A stretch of DNA of 64,000 nucleotides from Talpa occidentalis (taxonomy: Eukaryota > Chordata > Mammalia > Eulipotyphla > Talpidae): positions 82,965,106 through 83,029,105 of the forward strand of contig NW_023601433.1 of the NCBI RefSeq assembly GCF_014898055.3. The letters run 5' to 3'. The translations under genes were made by a program, and so were the position numbers. Of the stretch, positions 44,476 to 54,599 are shown piece by piece; the stretch's first letter is position 1, and each line of letters starts with the position of its first letter. The notes under the pieces are model-generated. The model had not been told where the DNA came from, did no database searches, and saw nothing but the letters and a program-made list of their open reading frames with translations.

Positions 44476-45629
44476 TACTACAAACATGGAGGGTAAAACC
44501 AAACGAATGTGCGGCTGGTACAGGTTGGGAGGTGGGGAGCCCGGGCTGCATTTCCTCCAGAGGCTCCAAGGGAGATCTGCTTCCTTGTCTTCTGAGGATT
44601 CCAGAGCAGCCCCCATTCCTGGGGGGCACAGCCCCCTCCCTCCACCACTCCCACCTCTGCCTCTGTCTTCACCCCTTCTCTGATTCACACCTTCCAGCCC
44701 TTCTCATAAGGCCCTTGCGATTCAACCGGTTCCCAAATAATCCTCCCTTCAAATTCTGAGCTCAATCATATCCGCAAAGTCGCTTTTGCCACAGAAGGTA
44801 GCCACCTCCCGGGTTCTGGGGATCACGGTCCCTTATGCCCAGCCCCACTCTCTGTGATCCTTCGCTGCCATTATCCCCAGAGCATCAGACACCTCCTGTG
44901 GCTCTCTGCCCAGCTGTTTACTCCCAATTCTCTCCAGAGCAGAGAATCCAGAGGTAAGAGCCAAGGCGGGGACCTGGACTCCCACACAGTGCCCACTCCC
45001 CAGTGCTGAGAACAACGCAGGCACACAGTAGGTGCACAGTGAAGACTGACAACACTGGGCTGTGAGTTCATCGCAGGCTCTGGCTCTATCTGCAGGGAGG
45101 TCAAAGCACAAATGTTCAACAGAAGAAACTCCCCTGCCAGTTCCCCTTCTCTTGCACCGGCCAGCCCCAGGGGAACTAGACAGAATCCAGGCCCAGTGTG
45201 TGCTGCATCTGCACGCAAATCTGCATCTAAAATTCCCACAGCTGAGGAGTGTCCCAACACCCCGGGGGCTCCTCAGGGGAAAGCTATAAACAGGCAGAAG
45301 AAAATGGGGTGTTGGTGACGTCACTCCTGCCCTGACAGAGCCCGCCCGGACCAGGCTGCTCTGTCCCAAGCTCTTTCTCAGCCTGTCAAGCAGCCCAGTG
45401 ATTTAGCAAGAAAGCAGGTTCTCGCCATGTTTGTCGGCTAACTCCCGCGTGTCCACATCCAAACACACAGAAGAAACAAAACTCTTCCAGGAGAAGGGCA
45501 AGGCATCTTTTCTATCCCTGAATTCCGAGCAATCTAACTCCACCCACCCCAGAGCCAGTGCTTGAAAATACTCCCGGAGAAAGTGAGGTGAGAGGGAAGA
45601 AATTAAATCTGTCTTGTTTTGCAGCTCAA
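44476..45629. other. Unassigned stretch with a CRE palindrome, no gene
   Basis: Unique-looking DNA with unconvincing open frames. The full CRE at 45315-45324 is listed separately; a TATAAA-like motif lies just upstream at about 45285. Confidence 0.4.
45315..45324. promoter_or_regulatory. Candidate full CRE palindrome
   Basis: Perfect 10-bp palindrome GTGACGTCAC around the TGACGTCA core (45316-45323). It is non-repetitive. CREB/ATF binding is plausible but untested. Confidence 0.3.
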
Positions 45630-45800
45630 AACCCTTTGTCCCTTACTAGCTGTATGGCCTTGGGTGAGTTGCTTCACCTCTCTGTGTGCCTCAGTTTCCT
45701 GAACTAGGATATAAAGATAATAATAGAAACCCATCTCATGAGATTGTGAGCATGGAATGACACGCTACATGTAAAACACTTAACACAGTGCACAGAATAA
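45630..45800 (+). repeat. MIR (CORE-SINE)
   Basis: Forward MIR: ACTAGCTGTATGGCCTTGGG, GAGTTGCTTCACCTCTCTG, TGTGCCTCAGTTTCC, AGATAATAATAGAAACCCATCTCATGAG, TGTAAAACACTTAACACAGTGCAC. Confidence 0.92.
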
Positions 45801-45984
45801 CATTCAAAAATGGGGGAAAGTTTGATGGGTCCAAAGTTGAGCAGAGAATTATCATGATTCAGCAATTCTATTCTCAGTAAATACCTAAAAGTCATGAAAA
45901 GATAGGCTTACAATGGACATGAGTACTCTGCAGTCCCCATGCCTGTCAGTGGATGATAAACACAATTCCATACAATGGAATATT

Positions 45985-46251
45985 TTCTTTAAAGATTTTT
46001 TTTTATTTATGCATACAAGAGCTGGGGTGCAGGCCAGAAGTGCGGGGTGAGAGGATTCACCAGAGACAGAGTAGGGAGCTGAACAGGAGGATATACTAAA
46101 ATACACTGCTGAGGGGAGCAGTAGGCGAGACAGGAGAGGTCTGCTGTGCCACGTGGGTCAGCTCCCCAGTGGGGATCGAACCCATGCTGCACTGGTTGTC
46201 AATAGCTTCATAGTGCTGAGACTTAACCCCTTGTGCCATCAGGGTGGCTCC
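45985..46251 (-). mobile_element. tRNA-derived SINE in an old L1
   Basis: The minus-strand copy begins at 46251 with a slightly altered head and ends in AATAAAAAAAAATCTTT at the left. TSD CATACAATGGAATATT at 45969-45984 against CATGCAATGGAATATT at 46252-46267, one mismatch. Confidence 0.95.
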
Positions 46252-46493
46252 CATGCAATGGAATATTATACATTTGTTAAAAAGAATGAAAAATTGACTC
46301 ACATTATAGCACAGAGGAACCTTGGAAACATTACACTAAATGAAAGAAGACAGTCACAAAAGGTGCTATGTTCCACGAGTTCATTTACATTAAATGTTTA
46401 AAACAGACACGTCTATAGAAACAGAAAGCACTTAGTGGTTGCCGGGGGAGTTGATGGGGATGGGGCGCATTACTTAATAAGCATGGGATTTCT

Positions 46494-47235
46494 TGCAAAT
46501 GGCCAACAGACATATGAAAAAATGTTCAACATCACTTGTAATCAGGGAAATGCAAATCAAAACTACCATGAGATACCATCTTACACCAGTGAGAATGGCA
46601 CATATTAAAAAAACTAGCAACAGCAAATGTTGGTGAGGGTGTGGAGAAAAAGGAACTCTTCTACATTGTTGGTGCGAGTGCAAACTGGTCCAACCACTAT
46701 GGAGAGCTGTGTGGAGATTTCTGGACCTACTAAACATAGAGCTTCCATATGATCCAGCAATTCCACTCCTAGGTATTTACCCGAAGGACACAGAAACATC
46801 CATTCCAAAGAGCACCTGCACCCCTATGTTTATAGCAGCACTGTTTACAATACCCAAATGCCCAAAAATAGATGACTGGATCAAGAAGATGTGGTACATA
46901 TATGCCATGGAATATTACTCAGCATTCAAAAAAGATAAACACATGCAATTTGCAGCAACATGGATGGCGCTGGAAGGGATCATGCTCAGTGAAATAAGCC
47001 AAAAAGAAAAAGAAAAATACCGGATGGTCTCACTCATAGCAGGAATCTAGAAAACTTAAATAAGGGACCAGGAAAATGAATAACTATAAGAAAGTGAAAA
47101 TCAAAATCAACAAAAAACTATGAACCAGAGACACTTTTTGGGGGGTGGTGGGCAGGAGGGGAGGGTTTGGGGTCAGAATGGGAGGTTTGCAATTGTATGG
47201 GGGAATATAAAAATAAAATTTATTATTAAAAAAAA
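46494..47235 (+). mobile_element. Younger 5'-truncated L1 (ORF2 C-terminus and 3' UTR)
   Basis: Perfect 18-bp TSD AATAAGCATGGGATTTCT at 46476-46493 and 47236-47253 frames a 742-bp 5'-truncated L1. One continuous ORF2 frame from 46496 reaches the natural stop at 47048-47050, broken by a single TGA at 46634-46636. The C-terminal Cys/His region (C-x3-C-x7-H-x4-C) is readable around that stop, followed by the conserved [15 protein letters not shown] block and WIKKMWYIYAMEYYSA. The 3' UTR is short and G-rich, with a quadruplex motif at 47140-47165, and ends in AATAAAATTTATTATT plus poly(A). It represents the better-preserved L1 lineage in this genome and the likely class of enzyme that moves the SINEs. 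Confidence 0.95.
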
Positions 47236-47499
47236 AATAAGCATGGGATTTCTGAGCTCATGAAAACTAGAAAGGTTGTATTTGCACAACATTGTAAATC
47301 AGCCAGATGTCACAGAATCGTAGGCTTTTAAAACAGTTCATTGTCTGTTATGTGGAGTTCACTTCAATTTCAAGAAAGTTAGCTCATAAACATAATACTC
47401 GATAAATGCCCCATCCTGGGCCCAAGTTCTGGCCTTTGACCACATTATCCCTGCCTCGACTCACTAGATGTCCAATATCTTCCCAACTGTGACAGCAAA

Positions 47500-47572
47500 A
47501 AATGTCTCCAGAAATTGCCAAGTGGTGTTTAGGGCAAAATATCCCCTGGTTGAGAACCACTACCTTGACAGA
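47500..47572. repeat. hAT-like DNA transposon end fragment
   Basis: AATGTCTCCAGAAATTGCC, GGGCAAAATATCCCCTGG and TTGAGAACCACTA are the terminal portion of a common mammalian hAT-type element. Confidence 0.55.
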
Positions 47573-47980
47573 AAATTATCTTACTGCTTACCTGTTACGG
47601 CAAACACAGTCATGCTGTCCAGTAATCCATTAGCTCTCTTATATTTCCCAGTCCTTTACAGTTGGTTGAGGCCATCTGGCAAGTTCTAGTCAATGAAGTG
47701 CTTCATTCCAGGGGGAGGTAATGAAAAGCCACACTAGATCCCCCAGTCTCCTTTCTCCCATGACAGTGACCAAGGAAGTCAAGTCTTCCATATGCAAATC
47801 TACAAAATGGCAGCACTTCCCTCAGCCTGAATCCCTGAGTATCTGCATGGAGCAGAGTCCTCACCAACCTGTGACAGACATAAGGGCTGGCAAGAGGCTA
47901 ACTTGTGTCATCTGCCTAGATTTTGAGGTTTCTTTGTTACCACACCATAACCTAGACTATCCTGAGTAATACACATACCT
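47573..47980 (+). repeat. Ancient mammalian repeat, family unresolved
   Basis: The order GGTTGAGGCCATCTGGCAAG, TTCTAGTCAATGAAGTGC, CCTGTGACAGACATAAGGGC, ACTATCCTGAGTAATACAC resembles a widely dispersed mammalian repeat, but I cannot name it. Confidence 0.4.
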
Positions 47981-47984
47981 TGGA

Positions 47985-48185
47985 AAAACTCTCCTTCAAC
48001 CTTCAAAACCTAACTCAGAAGTTGTCTTCCAAGAGAAATGTTCTGTTTTTAACGCTCCAGAAAAAAATCATTCTCTCTTCCTTCTGTATTCTACGTGCTA
48101 TTGTTACTTTCATCATACGTCACACACCTCTCTTAAGAGTCCTAACCTGCCTGCACACTCACCACTGACAACCTTGTCAAAGGTT
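47985..48185 (+). repeat. L2 LINE 3' end, diverged
   Basis: CTCTCCTTCAACCTTCAAAACC, AACTCAGAAGTTGTCTTCC, TATTCTACGTGCTATTG and ACTTTCATCATACGTCACAC follow L2 3'-end order. Confidence 0.6.
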
Positions 48186-49129
48186 ACTCAGTTAGTGAGT
48201 TAGTATCATGTATTGATAATTCATCAGCCAATTCATCAGCCCTTAACTATTCAGAATAGAAAAACACTTGTGATCCAAGCTAGATCTATCCCTCCTTTCT
48301 CCCAGAAACAGAAATGAGAACTGCTGGGCAATCTGTATCAGATACTGGAGCTGAAAGCAACTGGGCTAGAGTAGCTGTTTCTGTTCACTGGGTGCTGAGC
48401 AAGAGAACACTAGTCTTCAAAAAAATGGAACATGGAACAGATGGACAGAGGGAGGCAAAGGGGTCACATGGACAGCGAAATTAACGCTTATCCTGGGCTT
48501 CCAGTTCTGGTTCCGACGCCTTCTCATGACCGCCAGCGCTTGCTGCAAACTTAACAGGTTGTAGGGAGGTTTTTCCTTACAAGGAACCCTGAGTGAGGCA
48601 TTACTAACTACTTCTCAAGGAGACTGTCTTTACTTTTACTTCTGTCTGCTCAGGCATCTTCTCCATCCCTTTTCTTTTGGCCCCTTGGCCATACATTGGA
48701 CACATTCCCTAGAACTGGACTAGCAGAACTCTGCACTGCAGTAGTCATTGAACAACAAGGTTGTGTGGCCAAAAAGGGGCCCCTCAGAACCTGTTCCTGG
48801 GGCTCACGTACTGATGCTGGGAAGAGGACTGTCTTCCCATGTGGATCAAATTTCTGTCTGAAGAGGCTGAATCCATTTCTCTAACCACGGTGGGAGCCTG
48901 AGATGATAGCGCGGCCAGGCAACCGGAGGCGAGGAAGAGGAGGAGAAAGCAGTGGGAAAAGGAACAACGAATCCTGATTTCAGTCCCAGTCCAGATTCAG
49001 ACCGTCTTCCTCCTACTATATAAGGTGCTCTACTCTCCTTTCAACAGATGTAAACAGTTAGATCTTTTGGGGAGACTTAAGTGGGTTGTGTTTCTATGGA
49101 TTACTTACACCTAAAATAACAATCTTGTA
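48186..49129. other. Unassigned stretch, no gene
   Basis: No coding exon or clear repeat. 48640-48860 (AGAACTGGACTAGCAGAAC, CACTGCAGTAGTCATTG) could be an old fragment but is too weak to name. Confidence 0.4.
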
Positions 49130-49235
49130 CACCTCAGTCTCTCCAATGGACTTCAAGACAGGACCCAAGTCCTGTTCATCACCCCATCCCCAGCCTAGCA
49201 CCTAGGATACACCAATTAAAACTGGATGATATTTT
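49130..49235 (+). repeat. L2 LINE tail
   Basis: CAAGACAGGACCCAAGTCCTGTTCATC, CCCCATCCCCAGCCTAGCACC and TAGGATACACC are the terminal part of L2. Confidence 0.72.
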
Positions 49236-49344
49236 TGGAGTCATGGGGACCCTCAAAGACGCAGGGTGCCAGGCATCTCATAGCTGTCATGAAATCATCC
49301 TTGACTCCTAACGGACGCTGTGAAATTCAGGACTTCACAGAAAG

Positions 49345-49578
49345 CACTCTAGAGTCAGGCAGACATAGGTTTGAACCACAGCTCCCAGGCATTGGGTAAG
49401 TGATGTCACGTCTCCGAGCTTCAACTTCCTCATCTTTAAAATGGACCCCTCAACACTACCTAACCCCTAAGATCATTGTGACAATAAAATTACTTGATAA
49501 ATGCAAAGTATTCTGGACAGTGTCTTACACCATGTGCTTGATGCACATTAGATTTTATTAGTATTATTATTCATCTAT
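49345..49578 (+). repeat. MIR (CORE-SINE), nearly complete
   Basis: Forward MIR: AGAGTCAGGCAGACATAGG, TTTGAACCACAGCTCCC, TTCAACTTCCTCATCTTTAAAATGG, ATCATTGTGACAATAAAATTAC, GCAAAGTATTCTGGACAGTG, ending ATTAGTATTATTATTC. Confidence 0.93.
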
Positions 49579-49779
49579 GATTTTTAATCATTTCAAAAAT
49601 ATTCTAGTTCTTTCAGTTCATAAGAGCTTAATGTGAGCTTCAGGGAGCCTCTGAGCCAGCAATATGGCATTAAATTTGGAGAGTGTGCATATGAAGTCGA
49701 GGAGGAGGGGGTCTCACAGAGCTCTTATCCAAATCCCAAAGGCCATCCAAGATCTGAAGCATCTTCAAAGTTGCTAGTG

Positions 49780-50345
49780 CCTCTGAAAACATTTGTACAT
49801 CAGATACGATCCAGAAGTTTCATTTCTGGGGATACGTCCAAAAGAACAGAAAGCAGGTAGCTGACCACCCACATTCGCAGCAGCAGTTCTCAATAGCCAA
49901 AAGGTGGGAACGACCATCCATGGGCAGATGAACGGCTAACGAAGGGTGGTCCCCACACACCATGGAACACTCATGACCATCTAGGGGTACAAAGAAAGGA
50001 TGTCTGGCACCTGATACAACAGGGATGGGCCTTGAAGACATTGTGATAAATGAATTCAGCCAGTCATAACAGGACAGCTACTGCACAAGCCCACCTACAT
50101 GAGGGACCGAAGGGTCTCTTCAGAGAGACAAAAAGGATGGTGACTGGGGTGTGGGGCCTGGGGCGGGGGGGCGGGTGGGATGAGGAGTCTGTGTTGAATG
50201 CGAGCAGACTTTCCATTTGGGGTGATTTTAATGTCCTGGAAATGATGGTGGTGGCTTCACAATGATGTGAATGTACTTGACATCACTAAGCTATACCCAG
50301 AAAAATAATTAACATGGCAAATTTTATGTTTTGTATATTGTACCC
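49780..50345 (+). mobile_element. Old L1 LINE 3' end
   Basis: CAGAAGTTTCATTTCTGGGG, TTCTCAATAGCCAAAAGGTGGG, ACCATGGAACACTCATGACC, TGATAAATGAATTCAGCCAG, then a G-rich UTR (50153-50179) and the tail TTAACATGGCAAATTTTATG. Confidence 0.85.
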
Positions 50346-51184
50346 CAATTACTTCAAAATGAAAAGAAAATACCTGTACCTGGAATTGTCTGGACACGGA
50401 GACCCATGCACCAAGAATCACCCACTATGGAGAGGGGCTCAATAGAGTCAGAGGACCCCCTCCTCGGAGGGACCACCAGACCCACATCTTGCAAGAGCAC
50501 TCTGGGTTCAGCCAAGCCCCAAACACGTTTCGCCTGCAGCACTTCATTCCGGCCATAATGCAATTACGTGTGTGTGCTTACAGGGAAAGGGAGCGGGTAT
50601 GGTTTTAATTTATTTATGCTCAGCTCCTCAGAACGCAGTAGGGAAGTTGCTGTTTGATGTTGGAGGCCTTCTGCAAGGCCTGTGCATAAGCCTCGTTTCT
50701 CTTTGGTAACCAGAAACCAAGGTTAGCTCAGACTAAATTGTCTTGAAAGGCTGAAGCGGAGAAGGGGCTCCAACATGGAGCTTGCCAGGGGACTGCATTC
50801 CCGCCTCCAAGTAGGCATGAAACAAGGGGTCTGGTTCCTGGGACCCAGGGCTTGCCCAGAGTATTCCAAACCCCAGGCTTGTTCTGCAGCATCTCAGCAG
50901 TCTGTGGCATGGAGGAACTTGGAAGAGACAAGAGACCTTCATCCAGAACTTGCTACCATGCCAGGGGCTTCTTTTTTCCGAAGTAAACAGAAGGATGGAG
51001 ATGGTACATAGAGGAGCGGGGCTTGACCCCTAACAGGTCCGGTGCCAGCCTCTGTGTTCTTCCCATGACACCACCTGTTACAGTGACCACTGTCGTGTAA
51101 CCAATCGACCCAAAACGTGTGATGTAAAACAAGAATCCTTTTATTCACAGATTGCATGAGTCGGGAATTCAGCAAAGGCAGCGT
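50346..51184. other. Unassigned stretch, no gene
   Basis: Unique-looking DNA. 51075-51165 (CGTGTAACCAATCGACCC, TTTTATTCACAGATTGC) may belong to a common ancient repeat. No gene recognised. Confidence 0.4.
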
Positions 51185-51615
51185 TAAATGGTGCCACCCC
51201 CTCCAAGGAAAAAATGAAATTTTGAGGTCCTAACACCCCATATCTTGGACAGTGTCCTGATTTGGAAATGGTGTCTCTAAGCACTAACCAGGTTTAAGGG
51301 CCCTCAAGTTGGGCCCTGATCTAATGACTGGGGTTCTGATGAAATGAGGAAATTTGGGCACAGAGGGAAAATGATGGGAGGAGACACAGCTCTGTCTGTA
51401 AAGACACAGCATCGGAATAAAGCATCTGGAAGCCAAGGAATGACCGAAACTGAGGCAAACCACCAGAAGCGAAGAGAAAGCTGAGGAAGGGTATTTTCCC
51501 CTACAGTTTCCGAGGGTGCATGGCCCCACCAACGCCCTGATCTTGGGCTTCTGGCCTCCAGAACCAAACGACAACAACCGTCTGCTGTTTGAAGCCACTG
51601 GGCTGGCGGCGCTTC
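51185..51615 (+). repeat. Ancient mammalian repeat, second copy of the 6036 type
   Basis: GAGGTCCTAACACCCC, GTCCTGATTTGGAAATGG, CTTGGGCTTCTGGCCTCCAGAACC, CTGCTGTTTGAAGCCACTGGG and CTTCGTTAGGGTAGCACTAG show the same order as 6036-6424 but with greater divergence. Confidence 0.65.
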
Positions 51616-51759
51616 GTTAGGGTAGCACTAGTGTCTACACAGCAACTAGAACCCAGGCCAAGGACCAGGATGAGCATCGGGGGAGGGTCTCCAACCAGTC
51701 TGGGTCTCTTTCATCTGCTCACATTGGGGATTTCTGCACGGGCTGATTTGAAAAGAGAT

Positions 51760-51885
51760 GTCCATACTTATAAAGCACTTTCCTTGTACACGGGATGAAA
51801 ACAGAGGCCCAAAGGGAAGCAGGGTTTGCCCAAGTCACCCCATGACTCAGCAGCCCTCTTAAGACAAGAAAGCAGGTTCTCTGAC
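51760..51885 (-). repeat. MIR (CORE-SINE) fragment carrying an NF-E2 site
   Basis: Reverse MIR: CTTATAAAGCACTTTCCTTG, ACAGAGGCCCAAAGGG, TGCCCAAGTCACCCCATGACTC. The region corresponding to the usual CACACAGCTAGTAAG has mutated into an NF-E2/MARE sequence. Confidence 0.75.
51843..51852. promoter_or_regulatory. Candidate NF-E2 / MARE site
   Basis: TGACTCAGCA is the exact reverse complement of the NF-E2 consensus TGCTGAGTCA. It is embedded in a MIR, so it is a possible exapted site. Several GATA motifs follow within about 450 bp. Confidence 0.35.
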
Positions 51886-52045
51886 TGCCTTCCCTGTATT
51901 CTGTCTTGCGCTACTCCTCTTTTGGGGTGAAGACACAGCCAGCAGGAGGCTATGAAACCACGCCATTTAGGGGGGTTCTTCCTGGCAGGCCCCGTCTTGC
52001 CTGGCTCCACTTCAAAAGCTCATTTTCCCCTGGGGCCCTGATCGG

Positions 52046-52440
52046 TGGATAAAAGTCTCCTCCTTGCCTCCAGCACCCGGGTTCCAAGGCTAGCCGGGCT
52101 CGAGGACAGGGCTGCCCCTCCCGGCACTGACCTTACGAGTGCCCTTTCGGCAGAGGTGAGCCGCGGGCGGGAGCTGGCACTACAGGTCCGGGGCACAGGG
52201 TTAGGCCCTGATAACCCGAGATCAAAGCGGCCGGCCAGCACTATCAGCTGAGAGGCAGCCAAGACAAGCCACACGGGCGGCTTTATCTCCCCACTGGCCC
52301 CAGAGCCGGGGCGGGGAAAGTACCCGGGTTCCCGGAAACTATTTCTAGCCGGGCAGGAGGGCGCTGTGGGTGCCCAGGCTCCGTCCCGGCTGGCTGGGCC
52401 TGTCTCCTGCCATCCGAGGCCCCACGCGTGGCTTCCTCCC
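52046..52440. promoter_or_regulatory. Weak CpG-island-like block with GATA motifs
   Basis: By eye this has roughly 64% G+C and about 27 CpGs in about 420 bases, an observed/expected ratio near 0.6, well above the surroundings. It contains TGATAA at 52209-52214, CTATCA overlapping an E-box CAGCTG at 52241-52250, TTATCT at 52283-52288 and GGATAA near 52047. With the MARE at 51843 this resembles an erythroid or megakaryocytic regulatory element. It could also be a CpG-island promoter of an unseen transcript. No exon is recognised. Confidence 0.35.
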
Positions 52441-53304
52441 ACTGGCTCACACTGCAGTTCCTTTCCTGCTCTTTCATTTTCCATTTTCCTACATGTGCAC
52501 ACACTCTAGAAAGAGCCAGCCCCTCTTCCCTGCGGTCTGCTGCGCCCGCCCTCCATTCTCTCCATTCTGCTTGCTCTGTGGAGCCCAGCAGGACAGAAGC
52601 CGCCGCGACCTCTCACCGTCCTCTTCCCAGTCACCTCCATTCTCACACTCACCCACACGTCGTGCTCGCCCACTGTCCTCCTGCACAAGTGCATACACAC
52701 ACACACTCACACTCATTCACATACACTCACACTCACACCCGCCCTGGTTACACTCTCCAAACGCTTAGAAAGGCTCCAAGACAGCTGCCGATGAAAACAG
52801 CACCCCCAGTCTGCCTGCCCATTACTGGGAGCCGAGACCAGGCCCACCCTGGCGCCAGGGCGCCCTGTCTCCCAGCAAGGTGCTGACCCTTTTGTTTGCA
52901 GCTGAAAGAAACACAGCCTCTGCTTCTGCTCCAGCTGTGGCCTCTGTCAGCTGGGCCGCCACAGCTGGTGGGCTTCAAACGCATCCATGGTAGCCACATA
53001 ATCTCTGCGCTTTCGAACAGAAAGGGAGGAGCTCCCCCCCACACCATATTATCTGAGAGATGCCAGGACCCTCCACACCGCAGTTTGAATTTCCCGCTCC
53101 ACCCTGGAACTCACCCCTGCTCCCTTCACCCTCGTATGCAGGCCGGCTGCAGGGGTGGGGTGGGGAGAAGACAACAGGGACCTACTTTCAGCCTTAAACT
53201 GCTGTAGGTCTTGGAACTTCATCAGAGCCGATGGGCAAGCAAGGATGGGGCGATGGTGCAGGAAGGGAAGGGGTGGCTGGGGCCTCAGGCCATGGCCCAG
53301 AGGC
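52441..53304. other. Unassigned GC-rich stretch, no supported gene
   Basis: Includes a (CACACT)n-type simple repeat at 52694-52740. Overlapping open frames (up to 160 codons from 52020) show no recognisable domain. Confidence 0.4.
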
Positions 53305-53562
53305 AAGGAGGAGGGAAGGAGCATTTATTGAGCCCCTGCTGTGTGCTGGGCACCCCTGTCCCCGGGGAGATGTTATCTAGAGGCTGTGAGCCGCTCTGGC
53401 CCTCCACACAGCACCTGGTACATGTGTTTCTTCTTTAACCACCGTCCTCACGTGCCAGGGTGGATATCCTCCTTTTGCAAATGAGGAAAATGAAACGCAG
53501 AGGGGAGCAGCCCCAGCCTAAGTGCGGCCCCTAAATGCCAGAGCCAGTGACTCCCGGCCACT
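53305..53562 (-). repeat. MIR (CORE-SINE), nearly complete
   Basis: Reverse MIR: GCATTTATTGAGCCCCTGC, TGTGTGCTGGGCACC, TTTTGCAAATGAGGAAAATGAAACGC, CTAAATGCCAGAGCCAGTGACTC. Confidence 0.88.
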
Positions 53563-54595
53563 CCCTGACAGCCAGGAGGCAGGCGGCTGGTTGGAGAAAC
53601 TACATTGCATCAGTTTGCCCCTTTCACAGAGTGATACAAAATCCTGGTTTGGGAAATGTGTTTTTCCCTAACATCTTTCAGGCCTGGTTAAGGCAGAATC
53701 TCTCAGTTTGAATGTATTTATTACATGCATCTTTAACAAAATGTGTAACAAAAGCAGGTCCTCCCTTACTTAACTCTGTAGGCGGGATTTCGCATCATTG
53801 TTATAATAAAATGACCTTGAATAACGCAATTTTATAGGAGGATCCCCTGTATTAGATCTGAAAGGATTCACAAAGGGTCCAATGAGCTGATCACTCGTGT
53901 TCTAGGCCCTAGGCAAGCTGCCTCAGGGAAAAGGTGATGCGCGTGTTCGTTTTACCTCCCCTGCATCCATATTCCTCATCAAGGTAGCAGCTCCTCATCA
54001 ATGTTGCTTTGGAAAGTCTCCTTGGAGAGATTCATAGCAGAGCTGCCAATCATGATGTCACAACCAAAGGGCGGGCCTATGATCCAAGCTCGGTCAGTCA
54101 GATGTTCCCTTTCAGAAACTGGCATCTGAAGCAAAGACTGAGGTTTGGGGTTCATTCAAGTCTTCAGCTGAGTCTGAATCCCTGCTCCCCAGGGATTCCC
54201 CAGGGAATCCCTGCTCCCTGACTCCTGTCTCTACCGGCTTCCTTATATACTTCCTGTTGATTACTTCTTTTCATAAATTAGTAAGTTACTTTCTGTTGCT
54301 TATAATCAGAGAACTTGGAGAGGTTGGGAAGATGGACCAGCCCAGCTCCCTCAGCATGGTCAAGGGAGACTGGCAACCCTTCTGAGTCCCAGGCTGAAGG
54401 ACTTAGAAGGACTCAGAGCTTTCATCCTCTGTATTGTTTAATAGCTCAAAGCCTCAGTTTCCATTTCTGAAAAAATGTGGATATTTGGTCAAACACTATG
54501 AAATTGCAAGTTTTATAGGTCAAAATATAAACAAATACATGAGCACTGTCCTATAGTACTGCCTATTAATAGAACCAACATCCCAAGTCTCTTGG
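53563..54595. other. Unassigned, with tandem kappa-B motifs
   Basis: No gene. 54050-54310 (AATCATGATGTCACAACC, TATATACTTCCTGTTGATTAC) may be an old repeat. Adjacent NF-kappa-B-like motifs at 54192-54212 are listed separately. 54440-54480 has a short MIR-like TCAGTTTCC trace. Confidence 0.4.
54192..54212. promoter_or_regulatory. Candidate tandem NF-kappa-B motifs
   Basis: GGGATTCCCC (54192-54201) fits the consensus GGGRNWYYCC exactly, and GGGAATCCCT (54203-54212) differs by one base. Both lie in a local duplication: GAATCCCTGCTCCC occurs at 54176-54189 and 54205-54218. Confidence 0.3.
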
Positions 54596-54599
54596 GAGA

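Larger units (their letters stand above)
45835..47390 (+). mobile_element. Old L1 tail hosting a SINE and a younger L1
   Basis: The host L1 is visible in three pieces. 45835-45984 has CAGCAATTCTATTCTCAG and CATACAATGGAATATT. 46252-46493 has GAGGAACCTTGGAAACATTACAC, AGAAACAGAAAGCACTTAGTGG. 47254-47390 has TTGCACAACATTGTAAATC, TTCACTTCAATTTCAAG. It is split first by the minus-strand SINE at 45985-46251 and again by the L1 at 46494-47235. Confidence 0.88.

Noticed and set aside
45285..45324. TATAAA-like motif near a CRE as a promoter
   Set aside because: The CRE is downstream of the TATA-like motif on the plus strand, and the order fails on the minus strand too; no coherent promoter geometry.
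46709..47050. 113-codon open frame as a possible cellular gene
   Set aside because: It is the L1 ORF2 C-terminus ([31 protein letters not shown]), annotated with the L1.
52343..52365. Possible CTCF site in the CpG-rich block
   Set aside because: The spacing between the AG and GGC parts does not fit the CTCF core consensus.
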